From Bacteroidota bacterium (GTDB taxonomy: Bacteria; Bacteroidota; Bacteroidia; 2-12-FULL-35-15), in the NCBI GenBank assembly GCA_947469885.1, contig CANIQT010000018.1, positions 1 to 64,000 of the forward strand: DNA of 64,000 bases. The letters are read 5' to 3'. The first letter of the stretch is position 1; each line of letters starts with the position of its first letter. Positions 16,689 through 26,328 of the stretch are shown one piece after another. The position numbers were made by a program, and so were the translations under genes. The notes below the pieces were generated by a model. It ran no database searches. It saw nothing but the letters and a program-made list of their open reading frames with translations, and was not told the DNA's origin.

Positions 16689-19544
16689 TTAATCCATATT
16701 TAGTTTTTTCAATTTTACATTGCCAAGTATCTCTTTGTTTTTAGCATCTTTCATTGCTCTTTCCAGTTGACCTTCAATCATTGTTTTATCGCCTACAATA
16801 ACAGTTGTGAGCTTGTTCAATGCAAAATATTTTTTAATTTGTTGGTTTACTTCGTCTTTACTTATGCTTTTCAAAATCTGGTTTTGTTTGCTCGTATAAT
16901 CCTTTTCTAAATTAAAACGAACGATGTTAGACAAAAATGATGCCTTATCGAAAGGCGACTCATATTTTAATGCTTCTTCGTTCAACATAGAGCTTTTGGT
17001 AAATGCTAATTCATCATCTGAAACGCCTTTATCAGCATAGTTAGAATAGATTTTAGTAATTTCCATAAGCGAAGCAGCAGTAGTTGCCCGTTTTACTGAA
17101 GAATTGATTACAAATCGTCCGGTATATTTGTTTCCAACAAAACGAGAAGAAATGCCATAGGTATAACCTTTGTCTTCGCGCAAACTCATATTTAATCGGC
17201 TGTTGAACGTTCCACCCAAACAAAAGTTAGCGATTTGATTTTTATAATAATCACCCGTTGCATCAAATTTAAGCGAAATGTTCGACATCATAATAACGGT
17301 GGAAGGAGCAAAAGCTTTGTCAGAAATAAAAAACTGTTGTTCGGCTGGTGGAGCAGGCTCTGCAATAGGTTGGATTTTCACCTCTTTTGCCTGCCATTTA
17401 TTCAAGAAATCTAATTTAGCAGTTATTTCTTTTTCGTCAAGGTCGCCCACTATCACCATGCTGGATACTGATGGAGAATAATAATTAGTATAATAGTCTT
17501 TCAAATCCTTTAACTCAATGTTGTCAGCTGTTTTCCAAGTTGGTGCCAATCCCATAAGTGAGCTTCCGTACAAAGCAAAATTCATTTGCTTGTTAGCCAC
17601 TGCTTGTGCATTGGTTTTTTCGTTTGCAATACTTTCTTTGTATTGTTTTTTAGCAATTTTAAAATCATCAGGTCTGAATCCAGGGTTCAATAATTTTTCA
17701 TCCAACACTTTTAAAGTAGCATCCAGGTTCTTTTTCAAGCATTGAATAGATACTGTGTTAGCTGATTTTTGAGCCGAGAAAGTGATTGAACTTCCAATTT
17801 TTTCCAACTCTGCACTTACTTGTTCGGTAGTCCAGTTTTTAGTTCCTTCATTCATCATACTGGCAGTAAGTTCTGCAACACCCATTTTTTTAAACATTTC
17901 GGGTGGCAACACCAGCGAACCACCTTCAATGGTCATTTCAATAGTTACTTCAGGTGTTTCGTTGTTGTTGATACCAATTACACTCAATCCGTTTTTTAAT
18001 TTGAAAGAATAATAATCAGGCACTTTTGCTATTTTGGGTGCTGTTGGTTCAGGGCGTTTACTTCTGTCAAATTTATCTGCATTAGGAGTATAGCTTAACC
18101 CAGTATATTCAGGATTTGGAGGAAATGTTTCGCCAGCATGAGGGTTAATACTTTTTACCGAATCTTTATTGTCCATAATCGGGTAAGTGTTAACAATAGC
18201 TGCACCAGAGCCTTTGATGTATTTATTAAACACACGGGAAATATCTTCTTTAGTTACTTTACTGTATCTTTCAATATCGTCCGAAATAGTAGAACTATGT
18301 CCTAACAGTCGCTCCCATGCTGCAATTCTCATATTGGCTTCAAACACTGTGGAAACTCCTTGGTAGGCTTGCGATTCCATTTGTGCTTTGGCTCTTTGCA
18401 ATGCTTCGTCAGTAATTTCGGTTTTTTCAAATTCATCAATAGTTGTTTTTACCAATGCGTCTAAGTCAGTAAAAAGTTTTTCGTAATTAAAATCATCAGG
18501 TGGTGCGGCAACAATTTGAATTCCAAATTCCCCTGCTAATTCGCTTGACGAATGGTTGGTGGACGCTTCCACCGCTTTTTCTGTTTTTACAAATTTGCGA
18601 TAGAAAATAGAATTATTACTTCCACCCATCATAATTGATAATAAATCAAGTGCTGCTTCGTCTCTGTGATATTGAGGCACTGTAGGGTAAACTCTTAAAT
18701 TTAAAGGCAAATATATTTTATCCTTGTAAGCCGTGTATTTATCTGTTGGCAATACATTCAAAGGCACACGCATCTTTTTTACTTCAGGGCATGGTTTCAA
18801 ATCTCCGAAATATTTATCTACCAATTTAATAGCATCTGCCGTCACAAAATCTCCTGAAAGGCTCAATATGGCGTTGTTTGGTCCATACCAACGTAAAAAG
18901 AAATTGCGCACATCTTCCACACTTGCTCTGTTCAAATCGTCTACATAACCTATCACAGGCCAACTGTAAGGATGTCTGTCGGGATACAAAATTTTATTTA
19001 TCTCTTCTTCAAACGCAATGGCATACGGTTGGTTTTCTACGTTCTGCGATTTTTCGTTTTTAACAGTTGCCCGTTGTATTTCAAATTTTTTGGTGGTAAG
19101 CGAATCCAGCAAAAAGCCCATACGGTCGCTTTCCAGATACAATCCCATCTCCAAATAATTGGAAGGCAATGTTTCGAAATAAGTGGTTTTATCTCTTTCA
19201 GTAAAACCATTCATATCTCCACCTGCGGTAGAAACCATTTTGAAATGTTCTTTATCCGCCAAATGTTTGGAGCCTTCAAACATCATGTGTTCGAAAAAGT
19301 GAGCAAATCCTGATTTGCCCATTGACTCTCGTGCCGAGCCTACTTTGTAGGTCACCATTACATCCACCACCGGGTCCGAATGGTCTTCGTGGAGGAGTAC
19401 TATTAAGCCATTGGAGAGTTTATACTTTGAATAAGGAATAACAACTTTTCCTTCGGTTGCTTTCACTTCTTCTACCAATTGAGGTTGTGCAATGGCTGCG
19501 CCCAAACAGATGCAGCTTAATACGGTGGTAATAATTTTTTTCAT
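16689..19544 (-). CDS. M16-family zinc metallopeptidase, two-module
   Basis: 951 residues. After a signal peptide (to ~19) comes an active M16 module with the inverted zinc motif HFFEH at 82-86 and the downstream NEKSQ glutamate region. A second M16 module follows (from about 500), without a zinc motif, as in pitrilysin and PqqL-type proteins. The fused halves form a closed chamber that degrades peptides in the periplasm. Full length. Possibly in an operon with the TPR gene that follows it. Confidence 0.93.
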   Translation of the reverse strand: MKKIITTVLSCICLGAAIAQPQLVEEVKATEGKVVIPYSKYKLSNGLIVLLHEDHSDPVVDVMVTYKVGSARESMGKSGFAHFFEHMMFEGSKHLADKEHFKMVSTAGGDMNGFTERDKTTYFETLPSNYLEMGLYLESDRMGFLLDSLTTKKFEIQRATVKNEKSQNVENQPYAIAFEEEINKILYPDRHPYSWPVIGYVDDLNRASVEDVRNFFLRWYGPNNAILSLSGDFVTADAIKLVDKYFGDLKPCPEVKKMRVPLNVLPTDKYTAYKDKIYLPLNLRVYPTVPQYHRDEAALDLLSIMMGGSNNSIFYRKFVKTEKAVEASTNHSSSELAGEFGIQIVAAPPDDFNYEKLFTDLDALVKTTIDEFEKTEITDEALQRAKAQMESQAYQGVSTVFEANMRIAAWERLLGHSSTISDDIERYSKVTKEDISRVFNKYIKGSGAAIVNTYPIMDNKDSVKSINPHAGETFPPNPEYTGLSYTPNADKFDRSKRPEPTAPKIAKVPDYYSFKLKNGLSVIGINNNETPEVTIEMTIEGGSLVLPPEMFKKMGVAELTASMMNEGTKNWTTEQVSAELEKIGSSITFSAQKSANTVSIQCLKKNLDATLKVLDEKLLNPGFRPDDFKIAKKQYKESIANEKTNAQAVANKQMNFALYGSSLMGLAPTWKTADNIELKDLKDYYTNYYSPSVSSMVIVGDLDEKEITAKLDFLNKWQAKEVKIQPIAEPAPPAEQQFFISDKAFAPSTVIMMSNISLKFDATGDYYKNQIANFCLGGTFNSRLNMSLREDKGYTYGISSRFVGNKYTGRFVINSSVKRATTAASLMEITKIYSNYADKGVSDDELAFTKSSMLNEEALKYESPFDKASFLSNIVRFNLEKDYTSKQNQILKSISKDEVNQQIKKYFALNKLTTVIVGDKTMIEGQLERAMKDAKNKEILGNVKLKKLNMD

Positions 19545-19646
19545 TTAATTAGTTTATTGTGTTTGTAATGGATTTCTTTTTTTAAGAGGTTCAAAAATAT
19601 GTTTTTTATTAATACTATGGTTTTGTTTTTGAATAATAAGTTTTTT

Positions 19647-20840
19647 CTACTCCACCTGCACCACCAATCCCTTCAAATATTCCCCTTCGGGATGAAAAAT
19701 GCTGGGTGCATGGTCAGCCGGTTGACTGAGATGATGAAGTACGCGAACTGTTCGTCCGGCTTCTATAGCTGCTGCCATTACGGTAGAGTTAAAGGTGTTT
19801 TTATCTACCACCTGGGAGCAGGAAAAGGTAAACAATAATCCTCCCGGTTTTATTTGTTTTATGGCTTCGTAGTTCAGTCGTTTGTAACCCATAATAGCAT
19901 TGTGTTTCACATTTTGATGTTTTGCAAATGCAGGAGGGTCGAGCACAATTATATCATAAGTGTTTTCCCTGTTCTTCAAAAATTCAAACGTATCGATGGC
20001 AAACGAAGTATGATTTTTTATGTTGTTTAATTCAATGTTTTTATCTGTTAGCTCAATTGCTTTTTTCGAAATGTCGGTAGAGTGAACCTCGGTAGCACCT
20101 GCTTTGGCAGCATACACAGAGAAACCTCCTGTATAACAAAACGTATTGAGTACCACTTTATCTTTTGAATAATGACCCAGCAATTCACGATTTTCGCGCT
20201 GGTCTAAAAAGAATCCCGTTTTTTGTCCCCCTTCCCAATCCACATAAAATTGATGATTATTTTCCAAAGCAATGTTTTCGATAGTTGCATTTTCGCGTTT
20301 CCACAAATAACCATTTGCCACCTCCACCGATGCTTGCTTGGGCATTTTTTCCTCACTTTTGTCGTACACCGCATTTAGTCGAGCTCCATAAATCTCTTGC
20401 AGTGCTTTCACAAATTCGTGTTTTATTAAATGCAAACCAATGGAGTGCGATTGAAACACAGCTGTGCCATTATAATAATCAATAATAAATCCCGGCAATC
20501 CATCGCCTTCGCCAAAACACAACCGATAACAATTGGTAGCGGTGTTGTTAGTCAGGTTTAATTGTGTTCTAAAATTATAAGCAGCTTGCAGTTTGCTTTT
20601 CCAAAACTCAAAATCTGGAACTACTTCTTTGAACGAAAACATTCGCACCGCTATGGAGCCTATTTGGCAATGCCCCATTCCGAGGAACTGGTTTTGTGAC
20701 GAATACACCTCCACCACATCTCCTTCTTCTACTTCACCTGTCATTTTTTTTATGGCTCCCGAAAACACCCACGGATGAAACCTCAGCAGACTATGCTCTT
20801 TTCCGCTGTTCAATATTGCTTTAATGTATTGTTCTTTCAT
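19647..20840 (-). CDS. RlmI-like class I rRNA cytosine methyltransferase
   Basis: 397 residues. The N-terminal PUA domain (KEHSLLRFHPWVFSGAI, ..GDVVEVYS) precedes an EEHUD-like region and a Rossmann methyltransferase. That has the SAM loop VLNTFCYTGGFSVYAAKAGA and the catalytic-type LDPPAFAKH motif, and ends LLFTFSCSQVV. RlmI methylates C1962 of 23S rRNA in E. coli; the same substrate is likely but unproven. Its -7 box (20848-20855) lies almost at the start. Confidence 0.9.
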   Translation of the reverse strand: MKEQYIKAILNSGKEHSLLRFHPWVFSGAIKKMTGEVEEGDVVEVYSSQNQFLGMGHCQIGSIAVRMFSFKEVVPDFEFWKSKLQAAYNFRTQLNLTNNTATNCYRLCFGEGDGLPGFIIDYYNGTAVFQSHSIGLHLIKHEFVKALQEIYGARLNAVYDKSEEKMPKQASVEVANGYLWKRENATIENIALENNHQFYVDWEGGQKTGFFLDQRENRELLGHYSKDKVVLNTFCYTGGFSVYAAKAGATEVHSTDISKKAIELTDKNIELNNIKNHTSFAIDTFEFLKNRENTYDIIVLDPPAFAKHQNVKHNAIMGYKRLNYEAIKQIKPGGLLFTFSCSQVVDKNTFNSTVMAAAIEAGRTVRVLHHLSQPADHAPSIFHPEGEYLKGLVVQVE

Positions 20841-20847
20841 AATTTTT

Positions 20848-20855
20848 CAAAGATA
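20848..20855 (-). promoter_or_regulatory. -7 box of the RlmI-like gene
   Basis: TATCTTTG on the minus strand, with its final G eight bases before the ATG, so the leader would be only a few bases. Confidence 0.5.
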
Positions 20856-20933
20856 ATTATTTATTAATTGAAGATTTATTGATTTGGAGAAATATAGATT
20901 TATTTAAATTAATCAGTTCTCCAACTCTCCATT

Positions 20934-22847
20934 TCACTTTTTCACCACCAAACACAACCTCCCTTCCCCGTCATGCGTTATCATTTTTGTATCTATCATC
21001 ACTCTTATAGTATGCAATATTTTATCATCATTTGTACCAGTTATTTTTGCTGCCAGTTCTTTCAACTCCAACGGATGCAATGCCAGCCACTCTTTTATCT
21101 GTGTGCTGATGTTTTCAAACTCTTCGGTGTGCAGTATTTTTCTGTTCTCTGCCAAACACACATCACATATATTGCATCTGTAACTCTCCGTTTCACCAAA
21201 ATAAGCCAACAGCCTCTTACTTCGGCACTCGTGTGTACTCTCCGCATAATCCACCATCCATTCCATCCGCTTTACAGCCCGCGCTTTCAGCACCTCAAAA
21301 TTTTCTTTTTTCAGGCTCAAATACTTTGCATCCACCCGCTCTTGAGTAAACGTTAGCTGAGGCAAATTGGTTTGAGGGATATACGTTATAATTTTATTTT
21401 GATGCAGGTATTCCAGCCTTGTTACAATGCTTTCCACCTTTGTTTTCCCATTCTTTGCCAGTTCATATTCATTTATTTTTGCAAAACTGTCAAAGAAACC
21501 CGTGTAACTTCTCAGCAACAGTTTTATAAACGCATCGTACATTTTATTTGCCACCTGAAACCGATACAGCTCCTCTTTATTCAACTCTATCTTCACTCTT
21601 GACGATTGATGAAACGAATCGGTAAGTGCAACGTACCCTTCCCGCTCAATAAATTTCATACAATTAAAAACCCGTATAGGCTCCAGTTTGTATCGGTCAC
21701 AAAAATCTGAAATCTCAAAATCAAACGTAACCCCAAGCCCGGCACCGGTTGCCACCTGATAATAATTTGCCAACGCCTGATACGTTTGTTTTATTTCTTC
21801 AATCGAAGGATAACTTGCTTCAATAGCAGCATTCAGTTCCACTTTATCACCTTCATTATACAACAGCACAGCAAAAGCCTTTCGCCCATCCCTGCCTGCT
21901 CTTCCTGCCTCCTGAAAATAAGCCTCCACCGAATCCGGCACATCCATATGCACCACAAACCGCACATCCGCCTTATCAATCCCCATCCCAAAAGCATTCG
22001 TACACACCATCACCCTCGTTTTGTTACCCGTCCATTCATTTTGTTTCCTGTCCCGCGTTGGCCCATCCAACCCCGCATGATAAAAATCCGCCCCAATACC
22101 ATTACTCAACAAATAACTCGCAATCTCCTGTGTTTTTCTTCGGTTGCGCACATACACAATCCCCACTCCTTTCACATTCGTAGCTATTTTTAACAACCGT
22201 TTCAACTTATCCTCCTCCCGAAGCACCACGTATGCCAGGTTTTTCCGCTCATAACTCTGCTGAAAAACACTCCCGTTTTTAAACAATAACTTCTCCTCAA
22301 TCTCCTCCACCACTTCCACAGTCGCAGTAGCCGTAAGTGCAAGCACAGTAACGTTGGGCAACAACTCCCTCAACTCAGCAATTTTTAAATAACTCGGCCT
22401 AAAATCATAACCCCATTGCGAAATACAATGCGCCTCATCCACCGCTATCAAATTCACCTTCATCCGCTGCAAGCGCACTTTCACAATCTCCGACTCCAAC
22501 CGCTCCGGACTCATATACAAAAACCTAACATCCCCATACACACAATTATCCAGTGCAATATCAATCTCCCGTTTGTGCATGGCCGAAGTAATAGCCACAG
22601 CCTTAATACCCTTAGCCCTCAAGCCCTCAACCTGTTCTTTCATCAACGCAATAAGCGGACTAATAACCACACAAATTCCATCCATATACAACCCCGCCAC
22701 CTGAAAACAAACCGACTTACCACCACCCGTAGGCAGCAGTGCCAGCGTATCATGCCCTTCCACCACCGAGCGGATAATTTCCTCCTGCAAAGGTCTAAAA
22801 GTCTCATACCCCCAGTATTTTTTCAGTATTTCCTTAACAGTATCCAT
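20934..22847 (-). CDS. recQ: RecQ-family ATP-dependent DNA helicase
   Basis: 637 residues from the ATG at 22847; an upstream in-frame ATG at 23039 would add 64 residues of repeat-derived sequence and is rejected. Superfamily 2 motifs: Walker A PTGGGKS (39-45), DEAH in VDEAHCISQWGYDFRPSY, motif VI QEAGRAGRDG. A zinc module follows (HECRSKRLL, CNICDVC), then a winged-helix-type tail. No HRDC domain is visible, so it is the shorter RecQ form. It unwinds 3'-5' for recombination repair. Confidence 0.95.
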   Translation of the reverse strand: MDTVKEILKKYWGYETFRPLQEEIIRSVVEGHDTLALLPTGGGKSVCFQVAGLYMDGICVVISPLIALMKEQVEGLRAKGIKAVAITSAMHKREIDIALDNCVYGDVRFLYMSPERLESEIVKVRLQRMKVNLIAVDEAHCISQWGYDFRPSYLKIAELRELLPNVTVLALTATATVEVVEEIEEKLLFKNGSVFQQSYERKNLAYVVLREEDKLKRLLKIATNVKGVGIVYVRNRRKTQEIASYLLSNGIGADFYHAGLDGPTRDRKQNEWTGNKTRVMVCTNAFGMGIDKADVRFVVHMDVPDSVEAYFQEAGRAGRDGRKAFAVLLYNEGDKVELNAAIEASYPSIEEIKQTYQALANYYQVATGAGLGVTFDFEISDFCDRYKLEPIRVFNCMKFIEREGYVALTDSFHQSSRVKIELNKEELYRFQVANKMYDAFIKLLLRSYTGFFDSFAKINEYELAKNGKTKVESIVTRLEYLHQNKIITYIPQTNLPQLTFTQERVDAKYLSLKKENFEVLKARAVKRMEWMVDYAESTHECRSKRLLAYFGETESYRCNICDVCLAENRKILHTEEFENISTQIKEWLALHPLELKELAAKITGTNDDKILHTIRVMIDTKMITHDGEGRLCLVVKK

Positions 22848-22861
22848 CTTTTTAAACGCAT

Positions 22862-22869
22862 CAAAATTA
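22862..22869 (-). promoter_or_regulatory. -7 box of recQ
   Basis: TAATTTTG on the minus strand, 15 bp before the start at 22847; supports that start over the longer one. Confidence 0.5.
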
Positions 22870-23170
22870 CGAAAGTATAACACCCAAAAATTAAATAATT
22901 TCCAATTCCCAATTCTTAATTCCCAATTCCTAATTATTATTTGGGCAGACAACTTTCCGCTTCGTATTTCAGTGCCTTCCCGCTTTAAATTACAAGTCCG
23001 TCCACGCACAAGCGTAATTCCCCTCTGTGCGTCAGCCATTCCCCTCTTCGAGAGGGGCTAGGGGTGTGTTTTTTATTCCAAAACCTACACACTTCGGGCT
23101 TTCCTCTACAATCGGGTGCAGTTTGCCAACTGCTCTCTTCGTATTTACGTTTAAGTAAACACAAAAAAAA

Positions 23171-23200
23171 ATCCCGCTTTTCTCAAAGCAGGATTTTTTT
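23171..23200 (+). terminator. Terminator-like hairpin, AGCAGGAT type, copy 1
   Basis: ATCCcGCTTT-tctc-AAAGCaGGAT followed by eight T; preceded by a long A-run, so it could work on either strand. One C-A mismatch in the stem. No gene ends here. Confidence 0.6.
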
Positions 23201-23365
23201 TCTCCAATTCCCAATTACTTTTTCTTCATCAGCTAATCAGCACATCAGCATATCAGCACATCAGCACATCAGCACATTCTTTTTCCTAATTCCTACACCC
23301 CGTAACTCCTTACGTTCAAATTAATCCAGTAAGTTATACTTACACCCAAAAAATTTCCAAAAAAA

Positions 23366-23397
23366 ATCCTGCCTTTCTCAAAGCAGGATTTTTTTAT
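23366..23397 (+). terminator. Terminator-like hairpin, AGCAGGAT type, copy 2
   Basis: AATCCTGCcTTT-ctc-AAAGCAGGATT followed by T-run, nearly the same sequence as the hairpin 195 bp upstream, again with no gene ending here. Confidence 0.6.
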
Positions 23398-23620
23398 TCC
23401 TAATTCCTAATTCCTAATTCCTACACCCCCAGTTAGGCGTATCCCCCCTACGTATTCCCTAACAAGGTTTCAGAATCATCAGTTTATAGCTCACAACCAT
23501 CATTTTCTTTTTCATTCACCAAATGCACTATTAATTTTTTATTCCCTCCCCTCTCCTTTTTTCAGGGGGAGGGGTCGGGGGTCATAGCCGTCAGGTTAAG
23601 GAAATTGGTTTTTATTTAGT

Positions 23621-23683
23621 GTCCCGTAGGGACGGCATATTATTTTCATTTGCTTGATTAGTTACATTTCGTCCCTACGGGAC
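23621..23683. repeat. Inverted pair of GTCCCGTAGGGAC
   Basis: GTCCCGTAGGGAC at 23621-23633 and its reverse complement at 23671-23683, 37 bp apart. Each copy is itself nearly palindromic. This is the layout of a REP doublet or very small non-autonomous element. Confidence 0.7.
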
Positions 23684-23850
23684 TTCGCTAATTGCGATTT
23701 TTTATTTGTTCAATCGCTTCGTCTTCGAAGACCTTGAATCAAATGGTTGTTTTTTCTTTTTCATTGTGTGACAAAATTAATATTTTGACACAGTTTATTG
23801 AACAGACCCTAGGGGTGAGGTCTTAAAAGCAAAATTTGCATAGTAGTTTA

Positions 23851-24039
23851 CAACTTGCCATCAATCTAGCTCAACTTGCCATCAATCTAGGGCAATTTGC
23901 CATCAATCTAGGGCAACTTGCCATCAATCTAGGGCAACTTACCATCAATCTAGCCCAACTTGCCATCAATCTAGGGCAACTTGCCATCAATCTAGAGCAA
24001 CTTGCTATCAATCTAGCCCAAATTGCCATCGATTGCGAC
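23851..24039 (+). repeat. 21-bp tandem array, nine units
   Basis: Nine imperfect units of CAACTTGCCATCAATCTAGGG with a conserved GCCATCAATCTAG core and variable GG/CC/AG ends. The period is seven codons, so long open frames exist on both strands, but none looks like a gene. Confidence 0.9.
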
Positions 24040-24175
24040 CCATTTGAAAACAATTTCGCTTTTTTACAATACCCATTTAGTGCTATTATCTGCTAATTTG
24101 TCCTAATATCAATTCCTAATTCCTAATTCATAACACATTATAATTCAGTGATATAATACACATTTACCCCATATT

Positions 24176-24285
24176 TCGGACAAAGTTGAACGGCATACAG
24201 GACAAAGTTGGACGGCATACAGGACATGCAAAAGTGGCTTACAGGACATGCGAAAGTGGCATATCGGACAACCAAAAGTGGTATA
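24176..24285 (+). repeat. 22-bp tandem array, five units
   Basis: Units of CAGGACAnnnnnAAGTGGCATA start at 24176, 24198, 24220, 24242 and 24264. Unrelated in sequence to the 21-bp array 140 bp before it and not in multiples of three. Confidence 0.85.
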
Positions 24286-24358
24286 AGGCATAGTCGGAAA
24301 ACTGTATGAACATAAAACCTGCAATTAAATTGATAAGATAAGGAGTTTTAAGTTTAAC

Positions 24359-24366
24359 TATCTTTG
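24359..24366 (+). promoter_or_regulatory. -7 box of the 24381 methyltransferase
   Basis: TATCTTTG matches TAnnTTTG, 14 bp before the ATG. A TTG at 24330 is somewhat too far to be a good -33. Confidence 0.5.
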
Positions 24367-24380
24367 CCAAAAATTAAACA

Positions 24381-25580
24381 ATGCAACAAAACATAACAAA
24401 CCTAATCACCTTCTTCCAACAAAGCTGGAACAACAACACCTTTGTAAAAATGTCCTTAACCAATTACAAAGGAAAAGAACCAAACCTGAAAAAAATTTAC
24501 CTTAAAAAAGCAATCATAAAAAAACAAGAAGTACTCAGTTTCACTTACCGATACACCACCAACGACATCACCAAAAACTATACATTTCCCGAAACCACAA
24601 CCATCATCACAGGCTTATTAAACGATGATAATTTTAGGTCCGCCACCCTATTCACCACCGCTTTCGATATCACCCTCGAATACATAAACCCCCAAAACTG
24701 GAAACTGAAACAAAACCAACCAACCACCATTACAGTACCATTAGCCCAGCACGACAAACAAAAAAACAGAAAAATAGAAGCCAAAGGTAAACACTATTTG
24801 CACCAACTAAAAATTACCGATGCCGATGGAAACGTCCTCAATGCAGCACAAGATAAATACAAACAAATAAACCATTACATCGAAATATTAAGTTCCCTCC
24901 TCAACGAACTCCCCCAACGAACCACAACCAACGTGGTGGACATGGGTGCCGGCAAAGGCTACCTTACCTTTGCGTTATATGATTATTTAAACAATGTCAT
25001 ACACAAACCCGCAACAGTAACCGGAGTAGAATCAAGAAAAGAACTAGTAGAATTATGCAACACCATTGCCCAAAATTCAGCATTTAATAATCTGCATTTC
25101 CAACAAGGTTCAATTGATAAATACCAAACCAACAACCTCAATGTACTCATCGCCCTCCATGCCTGCGACACCGCCACTGACGATGCAATAGCAAAAGGCA
25201 TTCTCGGAAATGCCGATTTGATAGTCGTTGCACCCTGCTGCCACAAACAGATACGCAGAGAAATAGAAAAACATAAAGTTAAAAACAACCTTACATTTCT
25301 TACCAAGCACGGCATCTTTCTCGAGCACCAGGCCGAAATGGTCACCGATGGCATTCGTGCCCTGGTGCTGGAGTATTATGGCTATTCAACCAAAGTCTTC
25401 GAATTTGTGTCAGACGCCCACACCCCAAAAAATGTGTTGATAGTCGGAATAAAAAAACAAAATACAACAGTCCACAAACAAGATATTTTAAGTAAAATAG
25501 ATGCAGCAAAAAAGTATTTTGGAATCGGAGAGCATCATTTAGAAAAAATGATGGGGCTATTTGTAAATAAAAACCATTAA
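24381..25580 (+). CDS. METTL25/Methyltransf_32-like SAM-dependent methyltransferase
   Basis: 399 residues. An N-terminal ~170-residue region precedes the Rossmann domain with motif I VVDMGAGKGYLTFALYDYL (DMGAGKG) and VTGVESRKELVELC. Next come LIALHACDTATDDAI and the VVAPCCHKQIRREI block, with the double Cys typical of this family. The C-terminus is MMGLF. Substrate unknown; relatives are suspected RNA or protein methyltransferases. Composition is odd: the coding strand is rich in A and C with many AAC, ACC and CTC codons, unlike neighbours, which may mark transfer. Confidence 0.8.
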   Translation: MQQNITNLITFFQQSWNNNTFVKMSLTNYKGKEPNLKKIYLKKAIIKKQEVLSFTYRYTTNDITKNYTFPETTTIITGLLNDDNFRSATLFTTAFDITLEYINPQNWKLKQNQPTTITVPLAQHDKQKNRKIEAKGKHYLHQLKITDADGNVLNAAQDKYKQINHYIEILSSLLNELPQRTTTNVVDMGAGKGYLTFALYDYLNNVIHKPATVTGVESRKELVELCNTIAQNSAFNNLHFQQGSIDKYQTNNLNVLIALHACDTATDDAIAKGILGNADLIVVAPCCHKQIRREIEKHKVKNNLTFLTKHGIFLEHQAEMVTDGIRALVLEYYGYSTKVFEFVSDAHTPKNVLIVGIKKQNTTVHKQDILSKIDAAKKYFGIGEHHLEKMMGLFVNKNH

Positions 25581-25607
25581 ATTTGGCAACTATTTTTTAA
25601 CAACAAA

Positions 25608-26318
25608 ATGAAAACTATAAAAGCAATAATACTCCTCTTCGGAATTTCTATATGTGTATTCTCCTGCAGGCAAAGTTCAAAAAGCATCACAGAAGAAGCC
25701 TCTGCCGATTCTATTAAAATAAATATGGAGAACGATTCGAGAATAAAACTCGGGTTGGTGGAGGTCAGAATTATCAATCAAATTTGGTCAAAACTAAATT
25801 TGAATGTAAGCGTGTTCAGAAACGGAGATTCTATACCTGAAGCAAGAACAGAAGAAGAGTGGGATGCAGCAGGTAAACAAGGAAAAGCTGCTTGGTGCTA
25901 TTATAGCAACGACCCTTCAAACGGAACTAAATTCGGAAAGCTTTACAACTGGTTTGCAGTAAACGACCCTAGAGGTTTAGCCCCCTTAGGCTGGCACATA
26001 CCATCAGATGCCGAATGGAAATTACTCATCAAAAATATGGGCGGAGAACGGTATGCAAAAGAAAAACTAAAAAGCACCACCGGTTGGAATATCAACTGCA
26101 ATGGTACTAACATAAGCGGATTTACTGCACTACCAAGCGGTTACCGCACCGATGCAGGTCCTTTTCATTATGTAGGTGGCAACAGTAGTTATTGGAGCAC
26201 TACCGTAAGTGGTCCTCGCAGTGCTTGGGATCGCTATCTTTCTTGTGCCATTAGCGATGTTACACGTTATGGCACCGAAATGGAAGATGGGCTTTCCGTG
26301 AGATGCGTTAAAGACTAA
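25608..26318 (+). CDS. FISUMP-domain lipoprotein
   Basis: 236 residues. Lipobox at IcVFSCRQ (Cys ~20), so it is a lipoprotein. From about residue 80 it carries the Fibrobacter succinogenes major paralogous domain: EEEWDAAGKQGKAAW, FGKLYNWFAV, GWHIPSDAEWK, GFTALPSGYR, YWSTT and the closing SVRCVKD. These are C-type-lectin-like surface domains with unknown ligands. A TonB-C protein gene follows after 10 bases. Confidence 0.88.
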   Translation: MKTIKAIILLFGISICVFSCRQSSKSITEEASADSIKINMENDSRIKLGLVEVRIINQIWSKLNLNVSVFRNGDSIPEARTEEEWDAAGKQGKAAWCYYSNDPSNGTKFGKLYNWFAVNDPRGLAPLGWHIPSDAEWKLLIKNMGGERYAKEKLKSTTGWNINCNGTNISGFTALPSGYRTDAGPFHYVGGNSSYWSTTVSGPRSAWDRYLSCAISDVTRYGTEMEDGLSVRCVKD

Positions 26319-26328
26319 TAGAAGATTT

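Larger units (their letters stand above)
22895..23620. repeat. Gene-free repeat field, part 1
   Basis: Contains heptamer runs (AATTCCC/AATTCCT types at 22903-22937 and 23396-23425), an octamer run (CAGCACAT, 23228-23277), a perfect 7-bp hairpin CCCCTCT-tcg-AGAGGGG at 23041-23057, a related imperfect hairpin at 23545-23583, and two similar hairpins ending in AGCAGGAT plus T-runs (listed separately). No gene supported. Confidence 0.6.

Noticed and set aside
21786..22880. Plus-strand His/Pro-rich frames across recQ
   Set aside because: Antisense shadows of a conserved helicase gene.
22848..23039. 64-residue N-terminal extension of RecQ
   Set aside because: Encoded by heptamer repeats; the family start MDTVKEIL and the -7 box at 22862 favour the shorter protein.
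23060..23160. Possible tRNA or structured RNA in the repeat field
   Set aside because: No acceptor, anticodon or T-loop pattern could be folded by eye; kept only as a question about short transcripts.
23836..24096. QLAINLG repeat protein
   Set aside because: Same effect of a 21-bp period; no ribosome-binding or promoter support.
23851..24285. CRISPR-like arrays
   Set aside because: Repeat plus spacer totals only 21-22 bp, variable bases are 2-9 long, and there are no cas genes.
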